Source: Haematococcus lacustris (lineage: Eukaryota; Chlorophyta; Chlorophyceae; Chlamydomonadales; Haematococcaceae). From it: a DNA stretch of 64,000 bases. Location: the NCBI GenBank assembly GCA_030144725.1, contig JASKMD010000029.1, forward strand, positions 16,015,135 through 16,079,134, written 5' to 3'. The notes under the pieces were generated by a model that made no database searches, was not told the DNA's origin, and saw only the letters and a program-made list of their open reading frames with translations. Below are positions 12,801 to 23,053 of this stretch, piece after piece. A program made the position numbers and the translations under genes. The first letter of the stretch is position 1. Each line of letters starts with the position of its first letter.

Positions 12801-13863
12801 TCGGCTTAGCGCATATACGGCTTAGCGCATATACGGCAGGTTTGCACCCTGCCACAGCTTTGCACCCGCGTTGCAGAAACAGCAGGACCTCTGCAGGCTG
12901 GTGCACTGCGCGGTACTGTCTTCTGTTGAACAGGCTAATGTTGAGCAGGCTGGTTGTGTTGGCAGAGATGAGGCAGCTTGTAGCTGCTTGTGTTAATAGT
13001 GATGCTCTGGCTGGTTTAGTGACAACAAGTTCGCTCCCGTTGGCTGGGGTGGACAAGCTAAGCAAGGCTTCGACAACAGCAGGAGTCTCTACACAGCAGG
13101 CTCCGCGCAAGCGGGACTAGCTAAGCATTCTCCGCAAAAGTGCAGACTCCGAAGTGCAGAGCAAGTCTGTCAAAGTCGAGGCAAAGCAAGTCTGAGGTTA
13201 TTCCGCAAATGTTGCTGATGCGGGTAGAACTGCGGAGTGCCATATCCTCAGCGGTGTTGCCAGTGGACCTACACAGGGAGGACCGATACGGCGGAGACTA
13301 GATGTAACGAAGGGTTGAGCAACCGGACAGACGGGGCCATCAGGACACGTACGCAATCTAGACTCGGTCTCAGGGTCACAGGGTCGTTCACACTCCTGGC
13401 TCCGCTCCTGGCTCCTCTCCGGGCTCCGAAGGAGTCACCTATAGGAGCCAATGAGCGCTATCGGAGCCAATGGAGAGCCAATGGGGAGACCCATGTCTCT
13501 CCAAATTGGAAACGCGCCCCGTCGGAGCCAGCATGGAGCCCATGTGGCTCGGGCTCCGCCGCTCCGACCTCCATGTGCTCCTCTCCGCCAGCTTCCCTCC
13601 ATGCAGCTCCGTCCTCCGTCCTCCGACAATTGGAAACGGGGGGTCAATGCATTTCCCACACCATGTGCAGGTTCTACGACCGGGACGTGTCAGCCGCGCT
13701 GAACATCCGCCGCTGTGCAGTCGGCCCAGGCCCACGCCCCACCGAGCTGTGCTACTGGGATGGCCGCCCAGCCATGCCAAAGCTAGGCAGGCCAGGCCAG
13801 GAGTGGGTGTACTTGCGTGACAAGGCCCTGCTGCGTAAGTGGCGGCGCAAGTGGCGGCGATAG
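9811..13863 (+). CDS. Fanzor-like (eukaryotic TnpB) RuvC nuclease, nearly complete, one in-frame TAG
   Basis: Fanzors are eukaryotic relatives of TnpB, the transposon-encoded RNA-guided nucleases. Five exons join in phase: 9811-11085, 11231-11806, 11965-12212, 12343-12420 and 13671-13863, giving 789 residues. The protein starts MAKKKRR, a basic stretch that could be a nuclear localisation signal. The split RuvC domain shows its three acidic residues: D in WLGVDPGKTN (about residue 500), E in VVLVDEFRTS (about 674) and D in FYDRDVSAALNI (about 731). The Cys-x2-Cys zinc ribbon usual between the last two motifs is absent. Codon 368 (10912-10914) is TAG in otherwise open sequence, so this copy is probably inactive unless read through. 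The last intron contains a 1136-bp inverted-repeat element. Assignment rests on motif order; guide RNA and element ends are not established. Confidence 0.8.
12508..13643. mobile_element. Non-autonomous DNA transposon with terminal inverted repeats
   Basis: The element begins with CCCCCCGTTTCCAATTG and ends with the exact complement (13627-13643). It is flanked on both sides by TCA (12505-12507 and 13644-13646), a 3-bp target duplication. Purine-rich GGAGCGGAGCTCATGGAGG-like subterminal blocks recur in inverted form near the other end. No transposase is seen in its 1136 bp. It lies wholly in the last intron of the Fanzor gene, so splicing can remove it. Confidence 0.88.
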
Positions 13864-14197
13864 CCAGCTACAGCAAGACAATCCAAGAAAACAAGATACC
13901 AAACCCCTCACGAAGGGGATGTGTGTGAGTAAGAGCTATAGAGTAGGGTAGAGCTCTTGCTAGTAGTAGCCTGGAGGCACACACACCAGAAGGCTGAGCT
14001 GAAGTGGGCATTAGGCACACTGTCAGTAGCCTTTACAACAGCGATCTCGCAGCCTGTGTTTGATTACAACTCGTGCTTTATTTTGGTGTTGCATGAGGGC
14101 TGTAGGGATTAAAACTTGATAAGCAGGGGCAGACAGGCGCTTTGCGGTGTTATATCAGCACGGCTGCAACACCTGACGAACAAAAGCACACGCCGCG
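13864..14197. other. Spacer between Fanzor and REI1
   Basis: No gene is seen. It contains the hairpin at 13904-13918 and should hold the REI1 promoter and 5' UTR. Confidence 0.4.
13904..13918 (+). other. Small hairpin 41 bases after the Fanzor stop
   Basis: CCCCT and AGGGG pair around the loop CACGA. TnpB guide RNAs usually overlap or follow the 3' end of the nuclease gene, so this could belong to a guide RNA or element end, but nothing else supports that. Confidence 0.3.
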
Positions 14198-17004
14198 GTG
14201 ACGCTTATGGCAGACCTTCGTATAGTTGGCGTTGATGAGACGGTACCGACGATGCAGGCAGCCAGCTCTCAGCAGGGTCCCGCAACCCTTGTATCCTCGA
14301 CGGGTGCGGTGGTGACGGACCGAGAGAGCTTACAAGAGCACTACAAGAGCGACTTCCATCGCTACAACCTTAAACGCAAAGTGGCAGGCCTGCCGCCGGT
14401 GACCCGAGAGTGGTTTGAGGCGCGAAAAGCCCAGCTTGCCTCAGCGCAGGCTTCCACAGCAACAGCAACCGTGCCCCCTGGCTGCGTACGGGTATGGTTC
14501 GACCCCCTGACACGTAAGACCTTCCGTAATGAGCAAACATGGCAGTCCCACGTGCGCTCAAACAAGTACCTGGAGCTTGTGCGCAAGTCTGGGGAAGCAG
14601 CACCCGAGCCGGTCATCAGCATAAGGAGGGTTGTTGATGCACAAGCAACACAAGGCATGTGTTTGACCAAGGCTCGCTCAGCCTGAGAGCCAAGGCTAGT
14701 TTGTGTTGTGCCCTGCCACCGATCCATTTTTACCATCTGCCTGCAGGCTCTGCAGCTAGTGGGATAAGCAACAAAGCTGCCCCAACAGCAGCACAGCAGC
14801 AGCAGCAGCAAGGTTCAGGCTACACGCTTGTGCCTGTTTCCAAGAGCGCAGGCAATGCAAAGGTTAGTGTCTCAGCATGCAAGGTGTACGTCGCGTCTTC
14901 TGTACCAGCCACATGACACCGTGCAAGGCAGGCAGCCTGAACTGGGCCGCCAGATATGTATGGCAGTGTTTGCTGCATATGGCTTGCATGCAGGTGCCTG
15001 CAGCAGTGAGCAGCAGAGATGAGGATGAAGAGGGTGATGACAGTGGGTGGGAGACAGCCTCAAACGAGGATGATGCAGTGGCGCCTCTGCCTCAGCAGTC
15101 CACAGCTGCAGCAGTGCCAGGGCAGCAAGGAGCAGGTGATGCAAGCGAGCAGGAGTGGGAAGACTGGGACCTGCGCTGCAGCCTGTTTGACAACCATGTC
15201 AGCAAGTAAGTGCTGGAGTCCTTTGATGCTATTTAGGTAGAGCTGTAGCCGAACAACCATTCCCAGTGGCTCATCCACTGGGTGTGCACCTGGCTGCAGT
15301 GTCTATGACATAGACATATAGAGCTCTGCAGCCGTGTTCAAATTGACCTGGCAATGGGTCGTTGCAGTGGCAGACGAGAGCTGGCTTGCAAGTGGTTGTG
15401 CAGCAGAAAAGTACACTCAGTAGTTGTTGGGTTGCTGACTTAGTGCTCTTAGTTGTGTGATGTTACCAATTGCCATGCATGGCGCATGTCTATACTCTGA
15501 AACTCACTGCAAGTTGGTTATGCTATCCTCAACAACGGCCTGCCCTGCTTTGCCTTGCGTCCCAGCTCTGTCTCGTCAGGTTCATCACGCTCATACCTTG
15601 TGCTCAGCCTCCCAATGGCCTGCCTGCCTTTTGATACGGCTTGAAGCAAGCTCTACATTCCACCTGTCTGGTGCCACTGACAGGTCTTTTGATGCCAACC
15701 TGGAGTATATGTGGCGTACCTTTGGCTTCTACTTGCCCGATTCACAGTTCCTGAAAGACCCAGAAGGCCTTGTTAAGTACTTGGTAAGTTGCAGGAAAGC
15801 ACCACACCAGCAGCTAGCAGTAGGCTGTGATTGCCGGGTCGCTGAGGACCGTGACACGCTTCCAACGCGAGACACTGTTAGCATACGGTGCACGCAGGGA
15901 TGCGGCAGCAGAGCATGCCGTTCACCTTGCTGGCCCTGCGCCGCGTCCCCGTGTCATGTCGATGTCCGCAGGGAGCCAAGCTGAAGTACGGCCACATCCC
16001 CTTATACTCTCGCGGCGATGACGAGAAGTCGCGTTCCTTCCGCTCGCTTCATGCTGTGCAGCGGCACATGGTAGACAGCGGGCGCTGCAAGATGGTGTAT
16101 GAGGACAACGAGGAGGAGTACGCCGACTTCTACGATTACGAGGCCGAGCTAGGCTCCGAGGCTGAAGACGAGGCCAACAACTCAGTCCGCAAGTCACACC
16201 CCGCACCTCCACCACGTTCCAGGTTTGCCACCACACCATTATAATGTAGCACAAATGGCATACATGTTGGTGGCTAGCATGACACATGACACATCTAGTC
16301 TATGTGTTTGTGTGATGGTGCGTGACGCTTTTTGCTCATTTTGACAAGACTGGTGGCCAGGTTAAGCCTGGTGTGTGTGCGCGCCTTTGCGAGCATGGTG
16401 CCACTGCTCTGGTACTGTCGTCTTTTCAGGCAACAAGTCACTTGCGCTGACTGGTGACGATGCGCCTGCTGTGATGGTGTCGAGTGGCTATGAGCTGTTA
16501 ATCCCTGGGCCAGCTGGAGGTGCCGGCGGTAAAGTCATTGGCAGCAGGGAGTTTGCGCGTTACTACAAGCAGCGCCACAAACATGGGGATGATCGACAGA
16601 TTGTGACGGTGAACACCATGCTGGCCAAGTGAGTTAGCTGGCTTGTGTAGCTGTGCAGCTGGTGCGTGCAAAGATGTGTCAAGTGCACAGTTGCATGTGT
16701 CCTCAATGTCTAAATGCGACCAGTGACCCTGGTGTACCTGTCTGTGTCTTCATGGTCGTCATGGTCACGACAATGTGGCGTGTGTGCGTGTGTCATATGC
16801 TGCATCTTGGCCTTGATGGTGCGGCGCCATCTTTGCAGGTACCGCGCTCTGGGGATCAGTCTAAGGGACGAGGCTGTTTCATTGGAGCACAAAAAGGCCA
16901 AGTCGAAGACAGCACTGGATCTGAAGTGGGCTGGCAAGCGGGCGACCACACTCTTCATGCGGGGCAATGTCAACAGGAATCTGCCCAGTTGTGTGCCTTA
17001 TTGA
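14198..17004 (+). CDS. REI1: REI1/ZNF622-like cytoplasmic pre-60S ribosome maturation factor
   Basis: REI1 family proteins help release shuttling factors from pre-60S subunits in the cytoplasm. Seven exons: 14198-14654, 14747-14862, 14994-15205, 15684-15783, 15972-16215, 16430-16628 and 16839-17004, 497 residues with all phases consistent. Family hallmarks are EHYKSDFHRYNLKRKVAGLP near residue 50, SLFDNHVSKSFDANLEYMW, HAVQRHMVD with CKMVY, the acidic EEEYADFYDYE and the C-terminal NVNRNLPSCVPY. The Cys pairs of the expected zinc fingers are not visible; for example IPLYSRGDD occupies the position where many relatives have CLYCN. The first intron appears to use a GC donor (AAG|GCATGT). The exon 5 donor at 16216 was chosen by phase, and a stronger-looking GT lies at 16223. 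Confidence 0.88.
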
Positions 17005-17365
17005 GAGAGCTTGGCATTAAATGTTTGCTGGGCTGTCCGCTGGGTTTGGTTCAGTTTGCGGATTCAGGGTTACAGTTTTGTAAGGGGTGCCTGTTAGGCA
17101 GGCATGGTGCCTCGTAGTGAGTCACGCTGCTCGTCATGCTGTACCAGCAGCCCCAAGAAGGGGTGGTGGCCGAGTTGGGCTGCAGCTAGAGGATGGCGGG
17201 ACTGCTCCTGTTGTTATTCCGTGCTTTAAAATTCTGCTGCACATCAACAACATATCGCCCCGTTAGGTTAAGGTGTCAGTGCCAACTGACCTAACCTTAG
17301 TAACACTAGAACCTTCACCCACAATGTGATTAAGGATGGGGTCGGCCCGAAGCCAGCGGAATGGT
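17005..17365. other. REI1 3' region with a hairpin
   Basis: Apart from the REI1 polyadenylation signal, the region holds an imperfect hairpin at about 17266-17298, in which GGTTAAGGTGTCAGT pairs with ACTGACCTAACC. No coding sequence is recognised. Confidence 0.4.
17079..17083 (+). promoter_or_regulatory. Likely polyadenylation signal TGTAA of REI1
   Basis: TGTAA, the usual signal in chlorophycean genes, lies 75 bases after the REI1 stop codon. Confidence 0.55.
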
Positions 17366-17556
17366 AGATTGGTGTGGAGCTTGATGTGAACCACAAGGTG
17401 CCACCCAATCCCTTTCCCCCGGCCTTGGGGCTGTGTCGCTGGAAGCCTCCTCCTGAGAAGGAATAATAGCAGCGCTACAAGCTGGTGAACGACCGGGGCC
17501 GGGGCATTGACGGCCGGGATCGGGGCATTGACGGCCGGGCCCGCGACCGCCCATAG
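17366..17556 (+). pseudogene. Fanzor C-terminal fragment
   Basis: The translation keeps the end of the family after the RuvC-III motif: YKLVNDRG, then RGIDGR twice, then a terminal TAG followed by GGGCCTTGTAG. It resembles the fragment at 47605-47832. Two consecutive stop codons interrupt it, and the catalytic part is absent. Confidence 0.6.
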
Positions 17557-17709
17557 GGCCTTGTAGGCTACGAACCTTATTGCTTTAACGTATCATCAAC
17601 GAGTAATCACCCCGAGACTCTAGGCTGTAGTTATCACCAGCTCGAAACCAGCTATGCCAAAGTATAAGCCTGTGCAAAAATTGACAGAAAAACAGTCGCA
17701 CATTGCCAT

Positions 17710-18680
17710 CTACTGCTGGCCACCGTGAATTTCCTTGCCCTTCACCCGGTCATACTCGGCGATTTCGTCGGCGTCGCTATAGTCCGCCACCAACACATTC
17801 TTCGTCTCCAGCATCTACGCACAAGCAAGGCAGCGACGCAGCTATGAGCTGCATGTTGTACAGTTGTACGCTTAGTGGCTCCTTTGTACACGGCACACAT
17901 GGTCACTGGCCCTGCCTCCTGCCTAACAACAGCTTGTAACTAGTGGCCAACAGCCAGCGACAACACATCCCCAAAAAGTAGCCAGCGAGCATACACGACA
18001 GCGAACACAGCTGCTTCACATGTCACAGCACCAACAGTGGATGCAGCTGCACAGTAGAGGGAGTGGCAGCACGAGGAGTGAACACACCAGCGCCATGTTT
18101 AGTAGCAGGCAGTATGTGGCAGGGGTCCATGCAGCCCACACATGCGTACCTCGCGGTGTGGCTGTGGCGCTGCAGCCTGGCCCGGCTTATCAACCCCTGG
18201 CTCAAGGTTTGGCCAGGTGCCCAGACGCGGCCGATGGCTCTCACTGGTCAAGAACGGTTCGGTACTCATCAGATGCCGACCAGCCGGGGCCACCTCCGCT
18301 GCGTAGGGGCACCAACACAGCACATGCAGTGTTATTCAGAAGAGTTCGAGCACTTGTCAGCAAGTGCAGCACATGCAGAGCAGCAGTCGCATGCTAGGAG
18401 CCTGCTGAGTGCCAGGTGATACATCATGGCCTGCTGGGATTGTGTCCTCCGTACATTGTGTCCACTATATGAGTGGCACAGTTCTAGCCAAGCAGGGCTT
18501 CACCGCAAAGGTCCCCGGCTGAGCGCCGACAGCAGGCCTGGTAGAGCGCTGACCTGGGAGCTGACTAACGGCTGAGGTGCGCAGGAAGCGCTGGGTCGCC
18601 TGCGACAGGGCCGGGCACGACGTCATAGGCGAGGCGATCAATGCGCGGCCAGCTTGCAGCAGTGCGGGGAGTGAAGCCAT
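17710..18680 (-). CDS. Small orphan protein with organelle-like presequence
   Basis: Three exons join in phase: 18680-18554, 18298-18150 and 17814-17710, giving 126 residues. The N-terminus (MASLPALLQAGRALIASPM, then TQRFLRTSAVSQ) is rich in Ala, Ser and Arg and poor in acidic residues, typical of a mitochondrial or plastid presequence. The middle contains PFLTSESHRPRLGTWPNL and the acidic C-terminus DYSDADEIAEYDRVKG. There is no membrane segment and no family I recognise. Donors read GTCAGC and GTACGC and acceptors end in CAG and TAG; the agreement of phases and the conserved-looking ends make a real gene likely. Function unknown. Confidence 0.6.
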
Positions 18681-19812
18681 CTGTATTTAGAGGATACGCG
18701 TGCGCACAACAGCAATGGCTTTGGCATTCAGAGCCACCCAAGCCATGCCTCTCCCATGTGACAACCTTGAACTCCCTGCTCCTCCTCCTCCGCCCGCAGC
18801 TACTGGTGACGAACCTTTTGTGCGCAGTTACTGTACAATAGTTTTTAATGCTGCCGTAGTAGGGCGATGTGGCATAGTTACGGTGGAGCTACTTCAGCCT
18901 GCTCGGCTTAGTGTGGCCGGTTCGGTACCGTAGCCTACAACAAGGCACAGCGCGCAAGCAAATGCACCAGCAAAGGCATTCACAGCACAGAACAAGCTAA
19001 GGCAAGCAGAGCAGCAAGCAAGCAAGAATACGTTTTGTTGGTACTGGTCATGCAGGGCACGAAGCTACAGACTCTGTACCTTGTGTAAGTCTGTGTTTAC
19101 GTATGCCCGGCCCTACATTGCGCATAGTACAGAGTCAGGAGGAGGTGCATGCACACAGTTCGACTCCAGAGTTACATAGGTTAACACTTGTACAATGAAA
19201 CAGCCTGATCAATCACAACCAGCAAGCAGCTCAACCTTACCCTTTCCCACTCGTGTTGAACCACAACTATTAACCACTAGCTCAAATTGACGTAGTAAAG
19301 ATATGCAGGGTCCCGTCCTGCACCCATAGCGACTGTACACGTACGATTGCTCACATGCACCCTGCAGCGGCCACCATTCTTTGCCTCGCACCCTTGCACT
19401 CACCCTCCCCCTCCACTCGCTGCCTCTGCCTACACACACACACAGCGTGTCCTGCCATGTACCGCTATCCCTGATTCACACCCCACTCTTGCGCTAGCAT
19501 GGGGTCAGTGCCGGTCACACGTGCATGGACACATCACACTGCCACATCACACCGCCACATCACACTGACATGTCATCTCGCCAGCTTCACACACAGCCAC
19601 TCTCACTGCCCAGCAGTGGACACAGTACACTAGACATGGCAGCACCACATCAGGCATTGCCGCTGCCGTTGAAGCAACAGAGTCCCAGAGTCAAACAAGC
19701 GTGTCGGCCTGGCTGCCTTGCACAGCCCACCCCACCCTGCCTGCTGCTGCCACTTCCCTGCCGCTGAGCAGCCCTTAGCACAGCGCCCGCCAGGGTCTCC
19801 ATGCCTCCCGCC
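18681..19812. other. Spacer upstream of the orphan gene
   Basis: No gene is recognised. It should hold the promoter of the orphan gene and the 3' UTR of the DUF3067 gene. A dispersed repeat lies at 18938-19125. The right part has CACA-rich simple sequence near 19430-19570. Confidence 0.45.
18938..19125. repeat. Dispersed repeat, copy 1
   Basis: The first 85 bases, beginning AAGGCACAGCGCGCAAGCAA, match 63641-63725 closely, and a second block ending TATGCCCGGCCCT matches 63905-63952. The copy at the right edge runs directly into a Fanzor fragment, so the repeat may belong to a Fanzor element. Confidence 0.65.
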
Positions 19813-22530
19813 CTACTGGTACCCTGATCCAAAGAACTCGCTGATGACCTGGGGCGGCAGGTCCAGGCGGATGGAGATCTGCACATGGCCAGGGCACTCA
19901 CCCCTTGATGGTGATGGTCGTCTTACACCGTGATCACCGTCAGCCTAGTGTATGTGGCCCATGACCCAGCAGGCAGGGTGTGGTGGGTTGTGCAAGGCAG
20001 CGCAGCCAGCACGTATGCTTGACATGGGAGGAGGTGTGGGGCCAGGCAGTGTGGGGCCAGGCACCGGTGTTCACACAGTCAGAGTGAGCCTGCACTGAAC
20101 CTTGGCTGGCTGGTGAGGGCAGGCAGAGCACTGAGCCCCATGTGGCGCCCACCCACCGCTGTGCCCACCACTGGTCGCTTGGGCAGGCCCTTCTCGCTCT
20201 TGGCCGGCTTCTGCAGGAATGCCCTGACCAGCTGGGTCTGGTCTAGCACATTCACCAGGTACGCCACACTGCACGTAGCACAAGGAAGGGGGAGGCCAGA
20301 GAGGGGCCGAGCAGAGGGGAAGGGGACAGAGGGTTAGTCAGCCAAGCGTGAAATGCTGCCAAGGGGGAGTAGGAGGGTCAGAGCGGTGAAGGCAAGGGGC
20401 CGCCAGGTGGCAAGGGTTGAGGAGGGGAGGAGCGGAGGGAGGAGAGCTTGCCCTGCCACATGGATGTGAGGCTCCTGTTGCTCTACCGGCCCAGCCCCAG
20501 CCTGGTGCCATATGTAGCTGCCTGGTGGCAGACAGGTGGTGCTGTTGCAGCAACTGAGTCGCTGCACCACAGGTCGCAGCTGCCTCAGCACACCATGGAC
20601 CCCTCCTTGGCGACAGGCATTCACCCCAGCAGCACGCCACCTGCATGACTACATGACCGGCCGACCAAGCTATGTCAGCCCTAGGGGCAGCTCCAGTGCC
20701 TTGAGACCTAGGCCAGCTCCCATTGCCAGCCCCATTGCTGTGCTGGGGGCTCAGTGCGGGCAGTGGGGAGCTGGGGTCACGGCAGCAGGAGGCAGCAGCA
20801 GGGAAGAGGCAACTCGGCAGGGGGGAGCAGCTGCACGGCGCACCTGTCCATCTTCTCCATGTACTGCTCCTCTGTCATGCGGAAGCTGCGCTGCTCCAGG
20901 TGCTGCCACCTGCAGCCCGCAGCAACCAGGGTCAGCGTCAGCCCATGGTCACAGCCCCACGCCTAGCGGCAGGAGAGCTGTGCTGACTTGAACACGCACT
21001 TAGTGTTCCACTGCAGTGCAGGCTCTAGGTTGAGGGCCAAGGTGCTGACATGAACACAGCACAGCAGCGGAAGGGGCACAGCAGACAAGTGCATGGTACA
21101 GCAGCAGGGTGGTGGCAGGCATAGGTTGCAGGGCTGATGCAGCTCCTCGTCTGCCCTGTCAGCTTCCAGCTGCTGGTCTTGGCCAGCACATTCATTACAA
21201 CATTTGACTGCAATGATCGGCATACAGGACTGCAGCCATGCATAAACAAAGTCAGTTACTGGTGCGCCACGGCTACAGTCACAGCAGTTGACTAATGCTG
21301 AACAGGAGACAGCACAAAGGTGTTGCCCAGCCTTGCACCCAGCCGCATGGCCACATGATGAGCATGTGTCCTTGCTGCCAAGCTGCCTGCCGCCACCCCT
21401 TACATGATGTTCAGGGCCACAAAGGTCTTCCCAGGGATATCGCGCCGCACAAAGGACATGTCATATGCCTTTTCATACCTGAGGGTATGGCGGTGCAGCA
21501 GCCAGGGGGGTGAGAGCACGCTTCCATTGGCTAGGCAAGCATGCATGCTTGCATCAATCCATGCATGCATGGATTTCACAAACAATGAGCCTGTACTAAA
21601 CAATGAATCTGCTGTACACGTTCACAGCTCCTATGCGGCACATGCAGGTCATCAGGTTTGTAACAATATGTGCCAATGCCACACTATGCATCATAGTGTC
21701 ACAGCACAACACCTCCGTCATCAACCCTGCAGGCAGTATGTGCCAGAGCAGCACACACAGCAATGTGGAGAAGCAACGTGTCTTCTTCAATGCCACTGCT
21801 GTGTAAACGCACTCACTTGACCAGCAGGAGCTGCCGTATTTCTGCCCCGCTCAGGGGTAGAACCTGGGACCCTTGGGCAGGGGGTGCCTCATCCTCTGAA
21901 CTAGACTGTGTTGCTTCAGCCCACTGCCCGTCACCACTAAGCATCTGCAGCCTGGCACTGAGGGCCCGAGACAGCTCGCTGTCATCAGCATCTGAGAAGG
22001 AGCCAGTCGCTGGGAGAGCTACATCCTCAGACGAGCTAGCGTTGGACAGCTCAGATGGCTGGCGACTGCTAATCACACTGCTGCTGGCATTGCCACTGGC
22101 TGCCAAGCGGTTGATCTGTGCTTCCAGCTCGTCCACCTCATCAGCTGCGGGGCACGGGTGCACACAGAGTGGGCTGGACAGGTCAGTCTTTTCTGTCAGA
22201 CTTGTAACTCAACAAAGCTGGCTCACGTTCTGTGCTGGGTCTGCCTTCGTACTGCTGTAGCCTCCAAATGCGACTGCTCTTGGGAGCCCAGGACTGGAAG
22301 TCTAGCATCGATCGCATCCATTCTGGCATGGCATGTGCTTTGCAAAGCCGTCTGTGGCTGGGGACGCAGGACCAACTGTGGCATCGCAGAGCACGCGTTC
22401 CAGCAGCTCGTGTCTGCATTTCGCTGCTGAATGGGGCGAGTGCGGCACTGGGCTGGGCAAGAATTGTGTGGCCTTGTGGAGCTCTTGAGCGAGGGGGTTT
22501 AGGAAGCGAGCGTACCACAGGCGTGTGCAC
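19813..22530 (-). CDS. DUF3067-family plastid-type protein
   Basis: Six exons join in phase: 22530-22227, 22144-21817, 21478-21404, 20909-20844, 20268-20157 and 19878-19813, 316 residues. The first about 90 residues look like a plastid transit peptide (Ser/Ala/Arg-rich, starting MHTPVVRSLPKPPRSRAPQG). A Ser/Glu-rich linker with DEVDELEAQINRL follows. The last about 120 residues match what I recall of DUF3067, a family of cyanobacteria and plastids: LSGAEIRQLLLVKYEKAYDM, FVALNIMWQHLEQRSF, TEEQYMEKMD, a conserved YLVNVL stretch, and the C-terminal ISIRLDLPPQVISEF. The biochemical role of the family is unknown to me. Exon assembly is strong; the family name is from memory and less certain. Confidence 0.72.
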
Positions 22531-23053
22531 GCGTATTGGGCGCGTTCTGCACGTGCGCTCGCTAAAACTATATTATGTCACACATGTAATTATCTCAGAA
22601 CCCGAGAATCAGTATCAGCATTTTACAGCATCACCGAGTCCATAGTTTTCGACCCGTTGCCCTACCATAATGAGTGAAGCAGCAGGAGCTAAAGCTACGA
22701 TGGCAGAAGCAGCAGCTCTAGATACAACAGATGCAGCTGCAACAGCAGAAGCAGCAGCAGAGGAGGAAGGGCTGCATAAGCGCGAATTCTAGCAGCAGAA
22801 GCAGCAGCAGCAGCAGCAGCAGCCGGTGGTGGTCCAGCATGGTGTGCGGGAGAAGGCAGCTCATTTATTATAAATATTAGGCCACAAGAGCGGCTGGGAC
22901 GCAGGCTGGTGCTGCCCTCCAGGGTGATGCGGCAGGCGCCCATTTGAGCTGCAGAGGAAGCCGTTACCTACCAAGCCCTGCCTGGTGGTTATGACGGTTT
23001 CTCACGCGGACATGGCTTCGGAGTTTGGTAGCGAGTATGTTCAGCGCCGATGA
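22531..23053. other. Divergent promoter region with CAG-rich tract
   Basis: It separates the DUF3067 gene from the DIL gene. From about 22690 to 22825 it is dominated by GCAGCAGAAGCAGCAG-type trinucleotide repeat, with a small open frame (22670-22799) of Ala/Glu-rich composition that may be part of the DIL gene's 5' end or untranslated. Confidence 0.4.
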
